Shown here piece by piece: positions 10,606 to 19,660 of a stretch of 64,000 nucleotides of DNA (positions within the stretch are counted from its first letter, which is position 1; every line of letters starts with the position of its first letter). Source of the stretch: an uncultured Alphaproteobacteria bacterium (GTDB lineage: Bacteria > Pseudomonadota > Alphaproteobacteria > Geminicoccales > Geminicoccaceae); contig CALBAK010000002.1 in assembly GCA_937926445.1 (NCBI GenBank), positions 124,001-188,000 of the forward strand. Direction: 5' to 3'. Under the pieces are notes generated by a model. It saw only the letters and a list, made by a program, of their open reading frames with translations. It was not told the origin of the DNA and searched no databases. Position numbers and translations under genes: made by a program.

Positions 10606-11387
10606 GCGAAGAGGAGATCGCGGCACGACTGGCCGCGGCGCGGACGATCGTGCGGGAGGCCGGGGCGCTCGCCCTCGCCCATTTCCGCGCCCGCGACGGC
10701 CTCGCGGTCGAGCACAAGGGGCCACAGAACCTCGTGAGCCGCGCGGACCGCGAGAGCGAGGCCTTGATCCGCGCGAGGCTCGCCGCCGCCTTCCCGGGCG
10801 ATGCCGTGCTCGGCGAGGAAGAGGGCGGGGTCGAGGCCGACCGGCTCTGGGTGATCGACCCGATCGACGGCACCGCCAACTTCCTCAAGGGCCTGCCCTA
10901 TTGGTGCGTGGCCGTGGCCTTCGTGGCGGAAGGCGCCACGCGCCTCGCCCTAACCTACGATCCCGTGCACGACGAACTCTTCGAGGCGCAGAAGGGCTGC
11001 GGCACGCGGCGCGACGGCCGTCCCACGCGGGTCGCGGAGCGGTCCCGGGAGGCCGCCTGCGTCGGCTTCTCGCACAACTTCGAGACCCCGCCCGAGCCCT
11101 ATCTCGAGGCGATGCGGCGGCTGCTCGCGGCCGGCGTCGACCACCGACGGATGGGCTCCGCCGCCCTCACCTTCGCCCACGTCGCGGACGGCAGGCTCGA
11201 TGCGGCCATCGCCTTCCGTACCAACGCCTGGGACGTGCTCGGCGGGCTGCTCCTGGTCGCGGAGGCCGGCGGCGCCACGACGCCCTTCCTCGACGGCCGG
11301 CCGCTGCTCGAACGCCGCACCGTGATGGCCGGTGCTCGCGGCCTCCTGACCCTGCTCGCCGGCATCGAGCCCGCCGTGACCCGTTGA
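10602..11387 (+). CDS. Inositol monophosphatase family protein
   Basis: Metal-dependent, lithium-sensitive type sugar phosphatase of 261 residues. The metal-binding motifs are GEEEGG near residue 75 and DPIDGTANF starting at Asp86. The C-terminal motif NAWDVLGGLLLVAEAGG supplies the last metal-binding Asp. Family members hydrolyse inositol phosphate, histidinol phosphate or PAP, and the sequence alone does not decide which. The ATG overlaps the stop of the helicase gene by ATGA, so the two are translationally coupled. Confidence 0.9.
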   Translation: MSEEEIAARLAAARTIVREAGALALAHFRARDGLAVEHKGPQNLVSRADRESEALIRARLAAAFPGDAVLGEEEGGVEADRLWVIDPIDGTANFLKGLPYWCVAVAFVAEGATRLALTYDPVHDELFEAQKGCGTRRDGRPTRVAERSREAACVGFSHNFETPPEPYLEAMRRLLAAGVDHRRMGSAALTFAHVADGRLDAAIAFRTNAWDVLGGLLLVAEAGGATTPFLDGRPLLERRTVMAGARGLLTLLAGIEPAVTR

Positions 11388-11518
11388 ACACGTTGCGGAT
11401 CGCGGGTTCGCCCTGGGGTTGACTCCGGTGCGACCGACCCGCCAAATGCGCATGTCTCGCTCGCGACGCGCGCACGGCTCGCCCGGCAGCGGCAGCCAGA
11501 GCCAGTGAGAGGATCGGG

Positions 11519-12544
11519 GTGGCGGAGGACTACCTCGCGCACCTGCAGGCGGCCGGCGAAAAGGCACTCGCCTCCCTGCGACGGCACGCCGTGCCGCCGA
11601 CCGCGATCAATTATGCCGTCTGGTTCACCCACCACGCTGGTCAGAACCCCGCCCTCAGCCGGGTGCTGCGCGGGCTCGAGGCTCGTGGCGACCCCCTCGA
11701 CGAGGTCCGCCATCTCGAGCTCGCCGAACGGTTTCTCGGGCGTGCCGCCCAGCTCGAGCGGATCCAGGCGCTGGTGGGCGAGGCGGATGGCACCGTCGAG
11801 GCGATCGCCGGGGAGATCGGCGGCTTCCGCACCGACGCCGCGGCCTATGGGGCCACCCTCGAGGGTGCCGCGAGCCGGCTCGAGGGAGCCGCCCGGCTCG
11901 ACGCCCTTGCGGTCCTCTTGGCCGAGCTCAAGGCCGCCACGCTCGCCATGCGCGAGCGGGCGGATGCGCTCGAGCGCGAGCTCGGCCGCCGCGACGCCGA
12001 GCTCGCGGCGGTCCGGGCCGCTCTCCTCAAGGCCGAGGAGGCGATCAGCCGAGATCCCTTGACCGGGATCGGCAACCGCCGGCTGTTCGATCGGGCGCTC
12101 AAGAAGCTCGCGGCCGAGGCGGCCGCGACCGGCGCGCCGCTTGTGATCCTCATGGTCGACATCGACCATTTCAAACGCTTCAACGACACGCACGGCCACC
12201 CGGTGGGCGATCTCGTCCTCAAGCTCGTCGCCGCCAAACTCGCCGAGCGGGCGAAGCCGCCGCGGATCGCGGCCCGCTACGGCGGCGAGGAGTTCGCGCT
12301 GCTCCTGCCCGGCAGCGATCTCGCGGCGGGGGCGGAGCTCGCCGAAGGGATCCGTGCCGAGGTCGCCCACCGCGAGATCGTGCTCAAGTCCGACGGCCGC
12401 AGCCTCGGCACGGTGACGCTCTCGATCGGCGTGGCCCAGCTCCGCCCGGGCGAGTCGGCCGACCGCTTCCTCGCCCGCGCGGATGCCGCCCTCTACCGGG
12501 CCAAGGAAAAGGGCCGCAACCGAGTCGAGCGCGCGACCGACTGA
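11519..12544 (+). CDS. Diguanylate cyclase (GGDEF domain), soluble
   Basis: Makes cyclic di-GMP from two GTP. 341 residues. The N-terminal half (1-170) is helical with an Ala/Glu/Arg-rich coiled-coil region and no recognisable sensor domain. The GGDEF domain follows, with DPLTGIGNRRLFDRAL, VDIDHFKRFND and the active-site GGEEF at residue 255. The RxxD inhibitory site normally five residues before GGEEF is absent (KPPR stands there), so product inhibition at that site is unlikely. No membrane helix is seen. The start is GTG with a GAGAGG-like ribosome site. It faces sufE tail to tail. Confidence 0.93.
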   Translation: MAEDYLAHLQAAGEKALASLRRHAVPPTAINYAVWFTHHAGQNPALSRVLRGLEARGDPLDEVRHLELAERFLGRAAQLERIQALVGEADGTVEAIAGEIGGFRTDAAAYGATLEGAASRLEGAARLDALAVLLAELKAATLAMRERADALERELGRRDAELAAVRAALLKAEEAISRDPLTGIGNRRLFDRALKKLAAEAAATGAPLVILMVDIDHFKRFNDTHGHPVGDLVLKLVAAKLAERAKPPRIAARYGGEEFALLLPGSDLAAGAELAEGIRAEVAHREIVLKSDGRSLGTVTLSIGVAQLRPGESADRFLARADAALYRAKEKGRNRVERATD

Positions 12545-12549
12545 GCCGC

Positions 12550-13008
12550 TCAGGCCGGTGCCGGGGCGCGCGCACCCTCGTCCGCGAGCGCACGGGCGTG
12601 CGCCTGGATCCGCGCGATCATGCTCGCGAGCCCGTTGGCGCGGCCCGGGGTGAGGAAACGGGCCAGGCCCACCTCGTCCAGAACCTCGGGTGGGTTGGCC
12701 AGGATCTCCTCGGGCAGCCTGTCGTCGTATAGCTGCAGCAGGAGGGCGATCAGCCCCTTGACGATGAAGGCGTCGCTGTCGGCCAGAAGACGCACCCGGC
12801 CGGTCGCCGGGTCGCGCCGGGCCACAAGCCAGACACGGCTCTGGCAGCCCGGCACGAGATGAGCGTCGACCTTGAGCTCCTCGGGCATGGGCGGTAGGCG
12901 GCGGCCGCGGTCGAGGATGTACTCGATCTTGTCGCGATACTCGTCGAAGAGCGCGAAATCCTCCGCGATCGCCTGCGCGGCCTGTGCGATCGTCGCCGTG
13001 GCGGGCAT
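12550..13008 (-). CDS. sufE: SufE family cysteine desulfuration protein
   Basis: Accepts persulfide sulfur from a SufS-type cysteine desulfurase and passes it to Fe-S cluster assembly. 152 residues. The acceptor cysteine is Cys55 in HLVPGCQSRVW, and the downstream FIVKGLIALLL segment is typical. The ATG is chosen because AAGGAGGAG lies directly upstream. No suf genes are adjacent. The nearest metabolic neighbour is the divergent D-cysteine desulfhydrase family gene 125 bases away, so both deal with cysteine sulfur, but a functional link is only a guess. Confidence 0.93.
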   Translation of the reverse strand: MPATATIAQAAQAIAEDFALFDEYRDKIEYILDRGRRLPPMPEELKVDAHLVPGCQSRVWLVARRDPATGRVRLLADSDAFIVKGLIALLLQLYDDRLPEEILANPPEVLDEVGLARFLTPGRANGLASMIARIQAHARALADEGARAPAPA

Positions 13009-13133
13009 GAGCTCCTCCTTCGAAGCCGCAATCTGGCCTCGCGACCCGCCGCGATCAACCGCTGCCGCGCGCGGGCGGGAGCCATGCGATGGATCGTCTC
13101 GACCGCCGCGGGCGTCGGGTCCACGCTGCGCCC

Positions 13134-14162
13134 ATGACCCCACGCGCCGATCTCGAGGCTGCGCTGGCCCGCGAGCCGCGGGTCCTGCTTGCCTGCCTGC
13201 CGACGCCGCTGCACCCTCTGCCGCGCCTCTCCGCGGCCCTGGGTGGGCCGGAGATCTGGGTCAAGCGCGACGATCTCACGGGGCTCGCCTTCGGCGGCAA
13301 CAAGACGCGCCAGCTCGAGTTCCTGTTCGCCGATATCCTGGCCTCGGGCGCCGACACGGTGGTGGCCGGTGCCTACACGCAGTCCAACTGGTGCCGGCAG
13401 ATGACCGCCGCCTGCGCCCGGCTGGGCCTCTCGATCGCGCTCGTGCTCGTGCACGGCCAGAAGGGCGCCAGGCTGCAGGGCAACCTCCTGCTCGACCGGC
13501 TCATGGGCGCCGAGGTCACCATCGTCGAGCTCGACACGATGGAGAAGCTGCAGCCCTTGCTCGACGAGCGCGCCGAAGAGCTCCGCCGGCAGGGCCGGAG
13601 GGTCTACGTCGTCGAGCCTCTGGGCCTCCGAGCCAACGTGCTCGGCACGCTCGGTTACGTCGCCACCACGCTCGAGCTCGCCGACCAGATGGAAGCCACG
13701 GGCCACGTCTTCCACGAGCTCTGGCAGTGCGGCGCCAACATGCAGCCCGCGGGCCTCGTCCTCGGCCTGAAGGCACTCGGTCTGTCCACCCGGCTCAGGA
13801 CCGTGACCTCGATCCGCTGGTCGAAGCCGCGCGATGTCGACATCGCCGACATCGCCAATGCCACCGCCGAGCGGCTCGGCATCCCCACCCGGGTTCTGCC
13901 GGCCGAGGTCGGCGCCACCGACGACTACATCGGTCCGGGCTACGGCATCTTGACCGAGGAAGCGCGCCAAGCTCTCCTCCTCTGCGCTCGCACCGAGGGG
14001 CTGATCCTCGATCCGGTCTACACCGCCAAGGCCATGGCCGGGCTGATCGACGCGATCCGGCAGGGCCGCATCGGCGCCGACCGACGGGTGATCTTCCTCC
14101 ATTCGGGCGGCACCCCCGCACTCTTCGCCTATGCCGAGGATCTGGGCCTCGAGCGAGCCTGA
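13134..14162 (+). CDS. D-cysteine desulfhydrase / ACC deaminase family PLP enzyme
   Basis: Fold type II PLP enzyme of 342 residues. The PLP lysine is Lys57 in FGGNKTRQLEF, preceded by VKRDDLTG and LPTPLHPLPRL. The later segments GAYTQSNW and HSGGTPALF are typical. The subgroup acts on D-cysteine (giving pyruvate, sulfide and ammonia) or on 1-aminocyclopropane-1-carboxylate; these cannot be separated by eye. ATG 13134 leaves 17 residues before the first conserved motif. An in-frame ATG at 13089 has a GGGAG upstream and would add 15 residues. Confidence 0.9.
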   Translation: MTPRADLEAALAREPRVLLACLPTPLHPLPRLSAALGGPEIWVKRDDLTGLAFGGNKTRQLEFLFADILASGADTVVAGAYTQSNWCRQMTAACARLGLSIALVLVHGQKGARLQGNLLLDRLMGAEVTIVELDTMEKLQPLLDERAEELRRQGRRVYVVEPLGLRANVLGTLGYVATTLELADQMEATGHVFHELWQCGANMQPAGLVLGLKALGLSTRLRTVTSIRWSKPRDVDIADIANATAERLGIPTRVLPAEVGATDDYIGPGYGILTEEARQALLLCARTEGLILDPVYTAKAMAGLIDAIRQGRIGADRRVIFLHSGGTPALFAYAEDLGLERA

Positions 14163-14270
14163 AGGCTCGGGCGCCCCCCGGCAGGATCACGCAGCCGATC
14201 CGCGCACCGATCGTGGGGTGCCGCCGGGCACCGACAGGCGCCCGGCCCTAGGGTGAGGCCATCGGCAGGA

Positions 14271-14477
14271 CTAGCTCCCGGGGAATCGCCCGGCAGCTCC
14301 CGAGAAAGGCGAGGCCCTCCCGCGCTTCCGCGGTCGTCCAGGGGGCACGGACTCGCAGTCCCGGGCGTTGCAGCAGAGCTCGCCCCTTCCGTTGCGCAAC
14401 CCGCCGTACCAGTCGTGCGCCGCGGCCCGCACGGCGAGGCCGGCCAGGCAGAGAAATGCCGCAAGCGGGGCACGCAT
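14271..14477 (-). CDS. Small secreted Cys-rich protein, probably frameshifted
   Basis: Not assigned to a named family. The start ATG at 14477 has GAGG 7-8 bases upstream. A signal peptide (MRAPLAAFLCLAGLAVRAAA) is followed by HDWYGGL and CCNARDC, an arrangement seen in small exported alphaproteobacterial proteins. As written, the frame ends at 14271 after a basic, low-quality tail. If one more G stood in the G-run at 14341-14345 (plus strand), the reading frame would continue with WTTAEAREGLAF, then SCRAIPRELVLP, to a stop at 14248. That alternative tail has the G/C-rich third positions of real genes here, so I infer a 1-base deletion or a sequencing error. It lies downstream of the photolyase gene on the same strand. 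Confidence 0.55.
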   Translation of the reverse strand: MRAPLAAFLCLAGLAVRAAAHDWYGGLRNGRGELCCNARDCESVPPGRPRKRGRASPFSGAAGRFPGS

Positions 14478-14580
14478 CGTCTGGTCCTCGTGCGGGTGCG
14501 CCTCCCTCCGCCCGCTCGGCGTAGGATAGCGCAGCGGGCGGGACCCGCCAGCCCCGCGCCTTCGCTCTCGGCCGGCGACC

Positions 14581-16029
14581 TCAGCCGGCCCGACGCAGCG
14601 CCTCGAACGCCTCGAGCGCCCGCCGCCTAGCCGGCTCGTGGGCGACGATCGGGCGCGGATAGGTGACCCCGAGCCGCACCCCGGCGGCCGCCAGGACCTC
14701 TTCGGGCGCCTCCCAGGGGGCGTGCAGGAAGGTATCGGGCAGCCGCGCCAGTTCCGGCACCCAGCGGCGGACATAAGCCCCGTCCGGGTCGAACTTCTTG
14801 GCCTGCAGCACCGGGTTGAAGATCCGGAAATAGGGGGCGGCGTCGATCCCGCAGCCCGCCACCCACTGCCAGCCCATGGCGTTGTTGGCGAGATCGGCAT
14901 CGACGAGCGTGGCCCAGAACCAGCGCTCGCCCTCCTGCCAGGGGATCAGGAGATCCTTGGTCAAAAAGGAGCCGACGATCATCCGCACGCGGTTGTGCAT
15001 CCATCCCTTCCGCCAGAGCTCGCGCATCCCCGCATCGACGATCGGATAGCCCGTGCGTCCCCGCCGCCAGGCCCGCAACCCCACCTCGTCCTCGCGCCAG
15101 GGAAAGCCGCGGAACTCCGCCCGCAGCGCCCGCTCGGGAAGCTGCGGAAAGTGGAAGAGGGTGTGGTAGGCGAAGTCGCGCCAGATCAGCTGGCGAAGGA
15201 AGGGCCAAGCCTCTGCCTCGCTCCGGCCCTCGCCCGCCGCGCGGGCCCGCACCGCAGCCAGGATCCGCCGCGGTCCGATCGTGCCGACCGCGAGATGGGG
15301 CGAAAGCCGGGACACTGCGGCCCGACCCGGAAAGTCGCGCATCCGCCCGTACGACCAGACCGGACCGTTCAGGAAGCGCTCGAGCAGCGCGCGCGCCCCG
15401 GCCTCGGAAGGTTCCCAACTCTCGCGCAGCCCTGCCGCCCAGTCCGGCCGCGAGGGCCGGAGCTCCCAGCTCTCGAGCGGCTCGCTCGCGATGCCCTCGG
15501 GATCGGCGAAACGCAGGCCGGGAGGGACGGGAAGCGGGGCGGGCGGCGGCTCGCGACCGGCCCAGGCCCGCGAGAACGGGGTGTAGACCTTGTAGGGTGA
15601 ACCGTCCGCCTGGACGATCTCGAAGGGCTCGAAGCCGAGAGACGCATTGAAGCTCGCGACCTCGACACCGTCGGCCCGTAGTGCCGCCTCGAGCGAGCGA
15701 TCGGCCGCCACTGCCCAGGGCTCGTAGCGCCGGCTCCAAAAGACGCGGCGGGCACCGAGCTCGCGCACGATCCGCGGCACGACCTCGGCCTGCGGCCCCC
15801 GCCGCAGGATCAGCCGGCCGCCATGCTCCGCGATCGCGGCGGCGAGGCTCTCGAGGGCACCTGCGAGGAACCAGCGGGAAGCCGCCCCCCGCCGCCAGGG
15901 TCCCGGGGTCTCGTCGTCCAACAGGAAGAAGGCTACGATCGGCCGGCCGTCGGCCGCGGCCGCGTGAAGCGCCGGGTGATCGTCGAACCGCAGATCGTTG
16001 CGGAACCAGAGAAGGACGGGTGCGCGCAT
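14581..16029 (-). CDS. phrB: Deoxyribodipyrimidine photolyase (class I cryptochrome/photolyase family)
   Basis: Uses blue light and FAD to split cyclobutane pyrimidine dimers. 482 residues, the normal length. The N-terminal photolyase alpha/beta domain starts VLLWFRNDLRFDDHPAL. The FAD-binding domain includes WPFLRQLIWRDFAYH, GRTGYPIVDAGMREL, GWMHNRVRMIVGSFL, NNAMGWQWVAGCG and NPVLQAKKFDPDG, all typical of CPD class I photolyases. Transcribed after pdeM with a 35-base gap, so light repair is combined with the nuclease/helicase pair in one minus-strand operon. Confidence 0.95.
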   Translation of the reverse strand: MRAPVLLWFRNDLRFDDHPALHAAAADGRPIVAFFLLDDETPGPWRRGAASRWFLAGALESLAAAIAEHGGRLILRRGPQAEVVPRIVRELGARRVFWSRRYEPWAVAADRSLEAALRADGVEVASFNASLGFEPFEIVQADGSPYKVYTPFSRAWAGREPPPAPLPVPPGLRFADPEGIASEPLESWELRPSRPDWAAGLRESWEPSEAGARALLERFLNGPVWSYGRMRDFPGRAAVSRLSPHLAVGTIGPRRILAAVRARAAGEGRSEAEAWPFLRQLIWRDFAYHTLFHFPQLPERALRAEFRGFPWREDEVGLRAWRRGRTGYPIVDAGMRELWRKGWMHNRVRMIVGSFLTKDLLIPWQEGERWFWATLVDADLANNAMGWQWVAGCGIDAAPYFRIFNPVLQAKKFDPDGAYVRRWVPELARLPDTFLHAPWEAPEEVLAAAGVRLGVTYPRPIVAHEPARRRALEAFEALRRAG

Positions 16030-16064
16030 GCGGGCAGGGCTTCCTCGGGTCGGCGACGCCGCTT

Positions 16065-16793
16065 CTACGGCCGAAGCCGGAGCCGGGATCGCCCGCGCCC
16101 GGCCGCCTTCCCCGGCTCGCCGCCGGCTGCGAGCAGATGCCCGGGCACGGCGAAGACGCGCCGCTCGCCGGTCAGCCAGGCAGTGAAACCGTCGGCGAAG
16201 AGCCCGGCGATCGCCGCATCGCGCACGTCGAGCCCGCCCGTGAAAGCACCGAAGGCCGGCAGGAGCAGCCGCCGCCCGTCGCCCACGAAGCAGGGCCGGG
16301 CGAGGCTCCGCCGGCGCGGAAGACGCGCCTTGGGATGCAGATGGCCCGCGATCTCGGGCTCGCCCGGCGGCCCGGCCGACGGGGCGTGACGCAAGCGGAT
16401 CCCGTCGAGGGCGAGCACGTCGAGCAGCGCCCCGCCGAGGGCGAGCGGGATCGTCGGGTCGTGATTGCCGGCGAGCCAGATCCAGCGTCGGCCGCGCACC
16501 AGGCCCGCTAGCCGATCGAACAGCTCGCCCTCGAGGGTGCGGGCCGCCGCGGCATCGTGGAAGCCGTCGCCGAGGCTCACGACCGTCTCCGGATCGAGCC
16601 GGGCGATCACCGCCTCCATCCGGTCGAGCGTGGAGGCCGTATCGTGCGGCGGCAGGAGTGCGCAGCCCGAGCGGGCGAGAGCCACCGCCTTCTCTAGATG
16701 GAGATCGGCCACCACGAGCAGCCGCTTTTCCGGCCAGAAGAGCGCTCCGGAAGGGTCCAGGAGCATCTCCCGGCCAGCGAGCCGGATCAGCAC
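16065..16793 (-). CDS. pdeM: Ligase-associated DNA damage response endonuclease PdeM
   Basis: Calcineurin-like metallophosphoesterase of 242 residues found with DEXH helicases and ATP-dependent ligases in bacterial damage-response clusters. Metal-binding motifs in order are VVADLHLEKA, LGDGFHD, GNHDPTI and GHLHPKA. The GTG start lies in a 7-base overlap (GTGCTGA) with the helicase stop, so the two are coupled. The C-terminal end after FAVPGHLL is basic and poorly conserved. The ligase and the exonuclease of the classical cluster are not in this window. Confidence 0.9.
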   Translation of the reverse strand: MLIRLAGREMLLDPSGALFWPEKRLLVVADLHLEKAVALARSGCALLPPHDTASTLDRMEAVIARLDPETVVSLGDGFHDAAAARTLEGELFDRLAGLVRGRRWIWLAGNHDPTIPLALGGALLDVLALDGIRLRHAPSAGPPGEPEIAGHLHPKARLPRRRSLARPCFVGDGRRLLLPAFGAFTGGLDVRDAAIAGLFADGFTAWLTGERRVFAVPGHLLAAGGEPGKAAGRGRSRLRLRP

Positions 16794-19660
16794 GGCACCT
16801 CGCCCATCGCCTCCGCCACGAGCTCGGCGACGGCCGCCTCGAGCGCCTCGTCGAGCCCCTCGCCCGCCACGAGCTCCTTGCCGATTCCGGCCACGATCGC
16901 CACCGCGAAGGGCGAGATGCGCGACAGCCGCTGATGCCGAATGCGCCCCTGCACCTTGCTCAGGAGATCCGAGAGCCGGCGGATGTCGGTCAGCTCCTGC
17001 GCCGCCTCCGCCCGCGCCGCCCGCAGGAGCACGTGGTCGGGCTCGTAGCGGCGCAACACGTCGTAGATCAGATCGGCGCTCACCGTGACCTGCCGGCCGC
17101 TCTTGCGCCGCCCCGGTAGGTTGCGCTCGATCAGGCCAGCGACCACCGCACAGTTGCGGAACGTCCGTTTGATCAGCGAGCTCTCGGCCATCCACTCCTC
17201 GAGATCGTCGGCCAGCAGATCGAGGGTGAAGAGCGCCTCGGGCCGCTCGACCGGGCGGCGGCCCCAGACCGCGATGCAATAGTCCGACGCCACGAAACCC
17301 TGGGGTGCGAGGCCGAGCCGCTCCATCCGCCGGGTCAAGAGCATGCCGAGCGTCTGATGCGCGTTGCGGCCGGCCATCGGGTAGGCGACCAGAAAGGCCC
17401 GCCCACCGCGCGGGAAGGTCTCGACCAGGAGCTCATCGGGGGCTGCCGTACCCGAGCGGCGAGCCTGCGCGTCGAGCCACTCCCGCACCGGCGCCGGAAG
17501 CATCGCCCAGCGTTCGGGATCGGCGAGCATCGCGCGGACGCGGTCGGCGAGGGCGGCCCCGAGCGGCAGCCGGCCGCCGGCATAGGCCGGAACCTTGGGC
17601 TCGCCCTTCCGGCCGGCGAGCTTCACGATCGCCTCGTCCTCGCGGATGCCCACAAATTCGAGCACCCGACCGGCGAAGAGGAAGGTGTCGCCGGGTGCGA
17701 GCGTGCTCACGAAATATTCCTCGACCTCGCCGAGCCGCCGGCCGCGCGGCCCGAGCCGTACCTTCATCACGGGTGCTTCGACGATCGTGCCGACGTTCAT
17801 CCGCCAGGCGCGGGCGAGGCGGGGGTCGGCCAGGCGGTAGCGCCCGTCCGCCTCGCGCACGAGCCGGCGGAAGCGCTCGTAGCGGCCGAGCGCATAGCCG
17901 CCGGTCGCGACGAAGTCGAGGACCGCGTCGAAATCGGCGCGGGCGAGTTCGGCGAAGGGAGCGCTCGAGCGGACCTCGGCATAGACCGCGTCGGGGTCGA
18001 ACGGTCCGGCGCAGGCGAGGCCGGTCAGATGCTGGGCGAGCACGTCGAGTCCGCCGGGTACGACCGTCCCGCCGTCGAGCGCCCCCTCGGCCAGCGCCTC
18101 GCACGCCGCCATGCATTCGAGCACCTCGAACCGGTTGGCCGGCACGAGGACCGCCCGCGAGGGCTCCTCGAGCCGATGGTTGGCGCGGCCGATCCGCTGC
18201 AGGAGCCGGGCCACGCCCTTGGGTGCCCCGACCTGCACGACGAGATCGACATCGCCCCAGTCGAGCCCGAGATCGAGCGAGGAGGTGGCCACCACCGCCC
18301 GCAGCCGGCCGGCCGCCATCGCCGCCTCGACCTTCTTCCGCTGCGCCACCTCGAGCGAGCCGTGGTGCAGAGCGATCGGCAGGTTCTCGGCATTCAGCCG
18401 CCAGAGGAGGCCGAACAGCACCTCGGCCTGGGCGCGAGTGTTGACGAAGACGATGCTCGTCCGATGCGCCGAGACGAGGTCCAGGATCGCGCCTGCCGCG
18501 TGGCTCGCGTAATGGCCCGCCCAGGGCATGGGCCCGGGCGGGATCAGGATGTCGACCAGCGGTGCCGCACCCGCCTCGCCCCGCACGAGCGCCACCGCCT
18601 CGGGCTCGGGCCAGAGGAAACGCCCGAGCGCGTCCGGGTCCGCCACGGTCGCCGAGAGCCCGACCCGGCGAGCGGCCGGTGCGAGCGTGCGCAGTCGGGC
18701 GAGGGCGAGCGCGAGGAGCGTTCCTCGCTTGCTCTCGGCCAGCGCGTGCAGCTCGTCCACCACGATCGCCCGCAGCCCCGCGAAGCGCTCGGCCGCGTCC
18801 GGGTAGGAGAGCAGAAGCGCGAGCGATTCGGGGGTGGTGAGCAGGATGTCGGGCGGCCGCCGGCGCTGGCGGGCGCGCTCACTCGCAGTACTGTCGCCGG
18901 TTCGCTGCGCAACGCTCAGCGCGAGGCCGCATTCGCGGATCGGCGTCTCGAGGTTGCGAGCGACGTCGGCCGAGAGCGCCTTCAAAGGCGAGACGTAGAG
19001 CGTGTGCAGGCCGCGCCCACCGCCCTCGCGGGCGAGCTCGACCAGGCTCGGGAGGAACCCCGCGAGCGTCTTGCCACCACCCGTGGGCGCCACGAGCAGC
19101 GCGTGCCGGCCCGCCCGGGCGAGCTCGAGCATGGCGAGCTGGTGCTTCCTGGGCCGCCAGCCGCGCCCGGCCATCCAGGAAGCGAACGGCTCCGGCAGCT
19201 CGCCGCCCGCCGACCCGCAGATCGATCCCGCGCCCGCCGGCGCGCCGATCGATCGGCCACCGTCCGCTCCGCCGATCGCCCCGGTACTCCTCGACCCGCC
19301 GACCCGTACCGCGCCCGGCGCCCCGAGGTTCGACGCGGCTGCCCGCGGCCGAGGAGCCACTCGCGGACGTGGCGGTTCGCCGCTCGCCCCGGTACTCGCC
19401 GACCCGGCGACACGTCTCGCCTCCGCCGCCCCGGAAGAGCGTCCGCCATCCGTCGGCCCGCGGCCCCTCGGTCGGGAAACCGATCGTCGGACGGACGGCC
19501 CGTCGCTCGCCTTCGCACCCGGCTCGGGGCCCGCCTCGCATCCGGATCTTTCAGCGGCGGCCGCCCGCCCGGCTCGCGCACCCGATGCCGCACCGGCGTC
19601 GAGGCCCGAGACCGCGATCTCGCTCGCCAAAGTCTCGACGGTCGACGGAAAGGTGCCCAT
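16787..19660 (-). CDS. Ligase-associated DNA damage response DEXH box helicase
   Basis: Large Lhr-like SF2 helicase. The conserved part begins about 19203 (LPEPFASW, then GWRPRKHQ). It includes Walker A APTGGGKTLAG, the DEXH motif VDELHALAESKRG, SATVADPDALG, motif VI QRIGRANHRLEE, and a C-terminal winged-helix and helicase-associated region. The start is the problem. ATG 19660 has GAGGAG six bases upstream and gives a 957-residue protein with an N-terminal extension of about 160 residues made of Gly, Ser, Ala, Arg and Pro. GTG 19360 or ATG 19174 would be shorter; the last cuts into the conserved start. It is the first gene of the operon with pdeM and photolyase. Confidence 0.88.
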   Translation of the reverse strand: MGTFPSTVETLASEIAVSGLDAGAASGARAGRAAAAERSGCEAGPEPGAKASDGPSVRRSVSRPRGRGPTDGGRSSGAAEARRVAGSASTGASGEPPRPRVAPRPRAAASNLGAPGAVRVGGSRSTGAIGGADGGRSIGAPAGAGSICGSAGGELPEPFASWMAGRGWRPRKHQLAMLELARAGRHALLVAPTGGGKTLAGFLPSLVELAREGGGRGLHTLYVSPLKALSADVARNLETPIRECGLALSVAQRTGDSTASERARQRRRPPDILLTTPESLALLLSYPDAAERFAGLRAIVVDELHALAESKRGTLLALALARLRTLAPAARRVGLSATVADPDALGRFLWPEPEAVALVRGEAGAAPLVDILIPPGPMPWAGHYASHAAGAILDLVSAHRTSIVFVNTRAQAEVLFGLLWRLNAENLPIALHHGSLEVAQRKKVEAAMAAGRLRAVVATSSLDLGLDWGDVDLVVQVGAPKGVARLLQRIGRANHRLEEPSRAVLVPANRFEVLECMAACEALAEGALDGGTVVPGGLDVLAQHLTGLACAGPFDPDAVYAEVRSSAPFAELARADFDAVLDFVATGGYALGRYERFRRLVREADGRYRLADPRLARAWRMNVGTIVEAPVMKVRLGPRGRRLGEVEEYFVSTLAPGDTFLFAGRVLEFVGIREDEAIVKLAGRKGEPKVPAYAGGRLPLGAALADRVRAMLADPERWAMLPAPVREWLDAQARRSGTAAPDELLVETFPRGGRAFLVAYPMAGRNAHQTLGMLLTRRMERLGLAPQGFVASDYCIAVWGRRPVERPEALFTLDLLADDLEEWMAESSLIKRTFRNCAVVAGLIERNLPGRRKSGRQVTVSADLIYDVLRRYEPDHVLLRAARAEAAQELTDIRRLSDLLSKVQGRIRHQRLSRISPFAVAIVAGIGKELVAGEGLDEALEAAVAELVAEAMGEVPC

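Noticed and set aside
11406-11421. Second SOS box (GTTC...GTTG) before the diguanylate cyclase
   Set aside because: The spacing is eight, not seven, and the second half is imperfect.
11419-11447. Sigma70 promoter before the diguanylate cyclase
   Set aside because: TTGACT is good, but CCAAAT at the expected -10 position is too poor.
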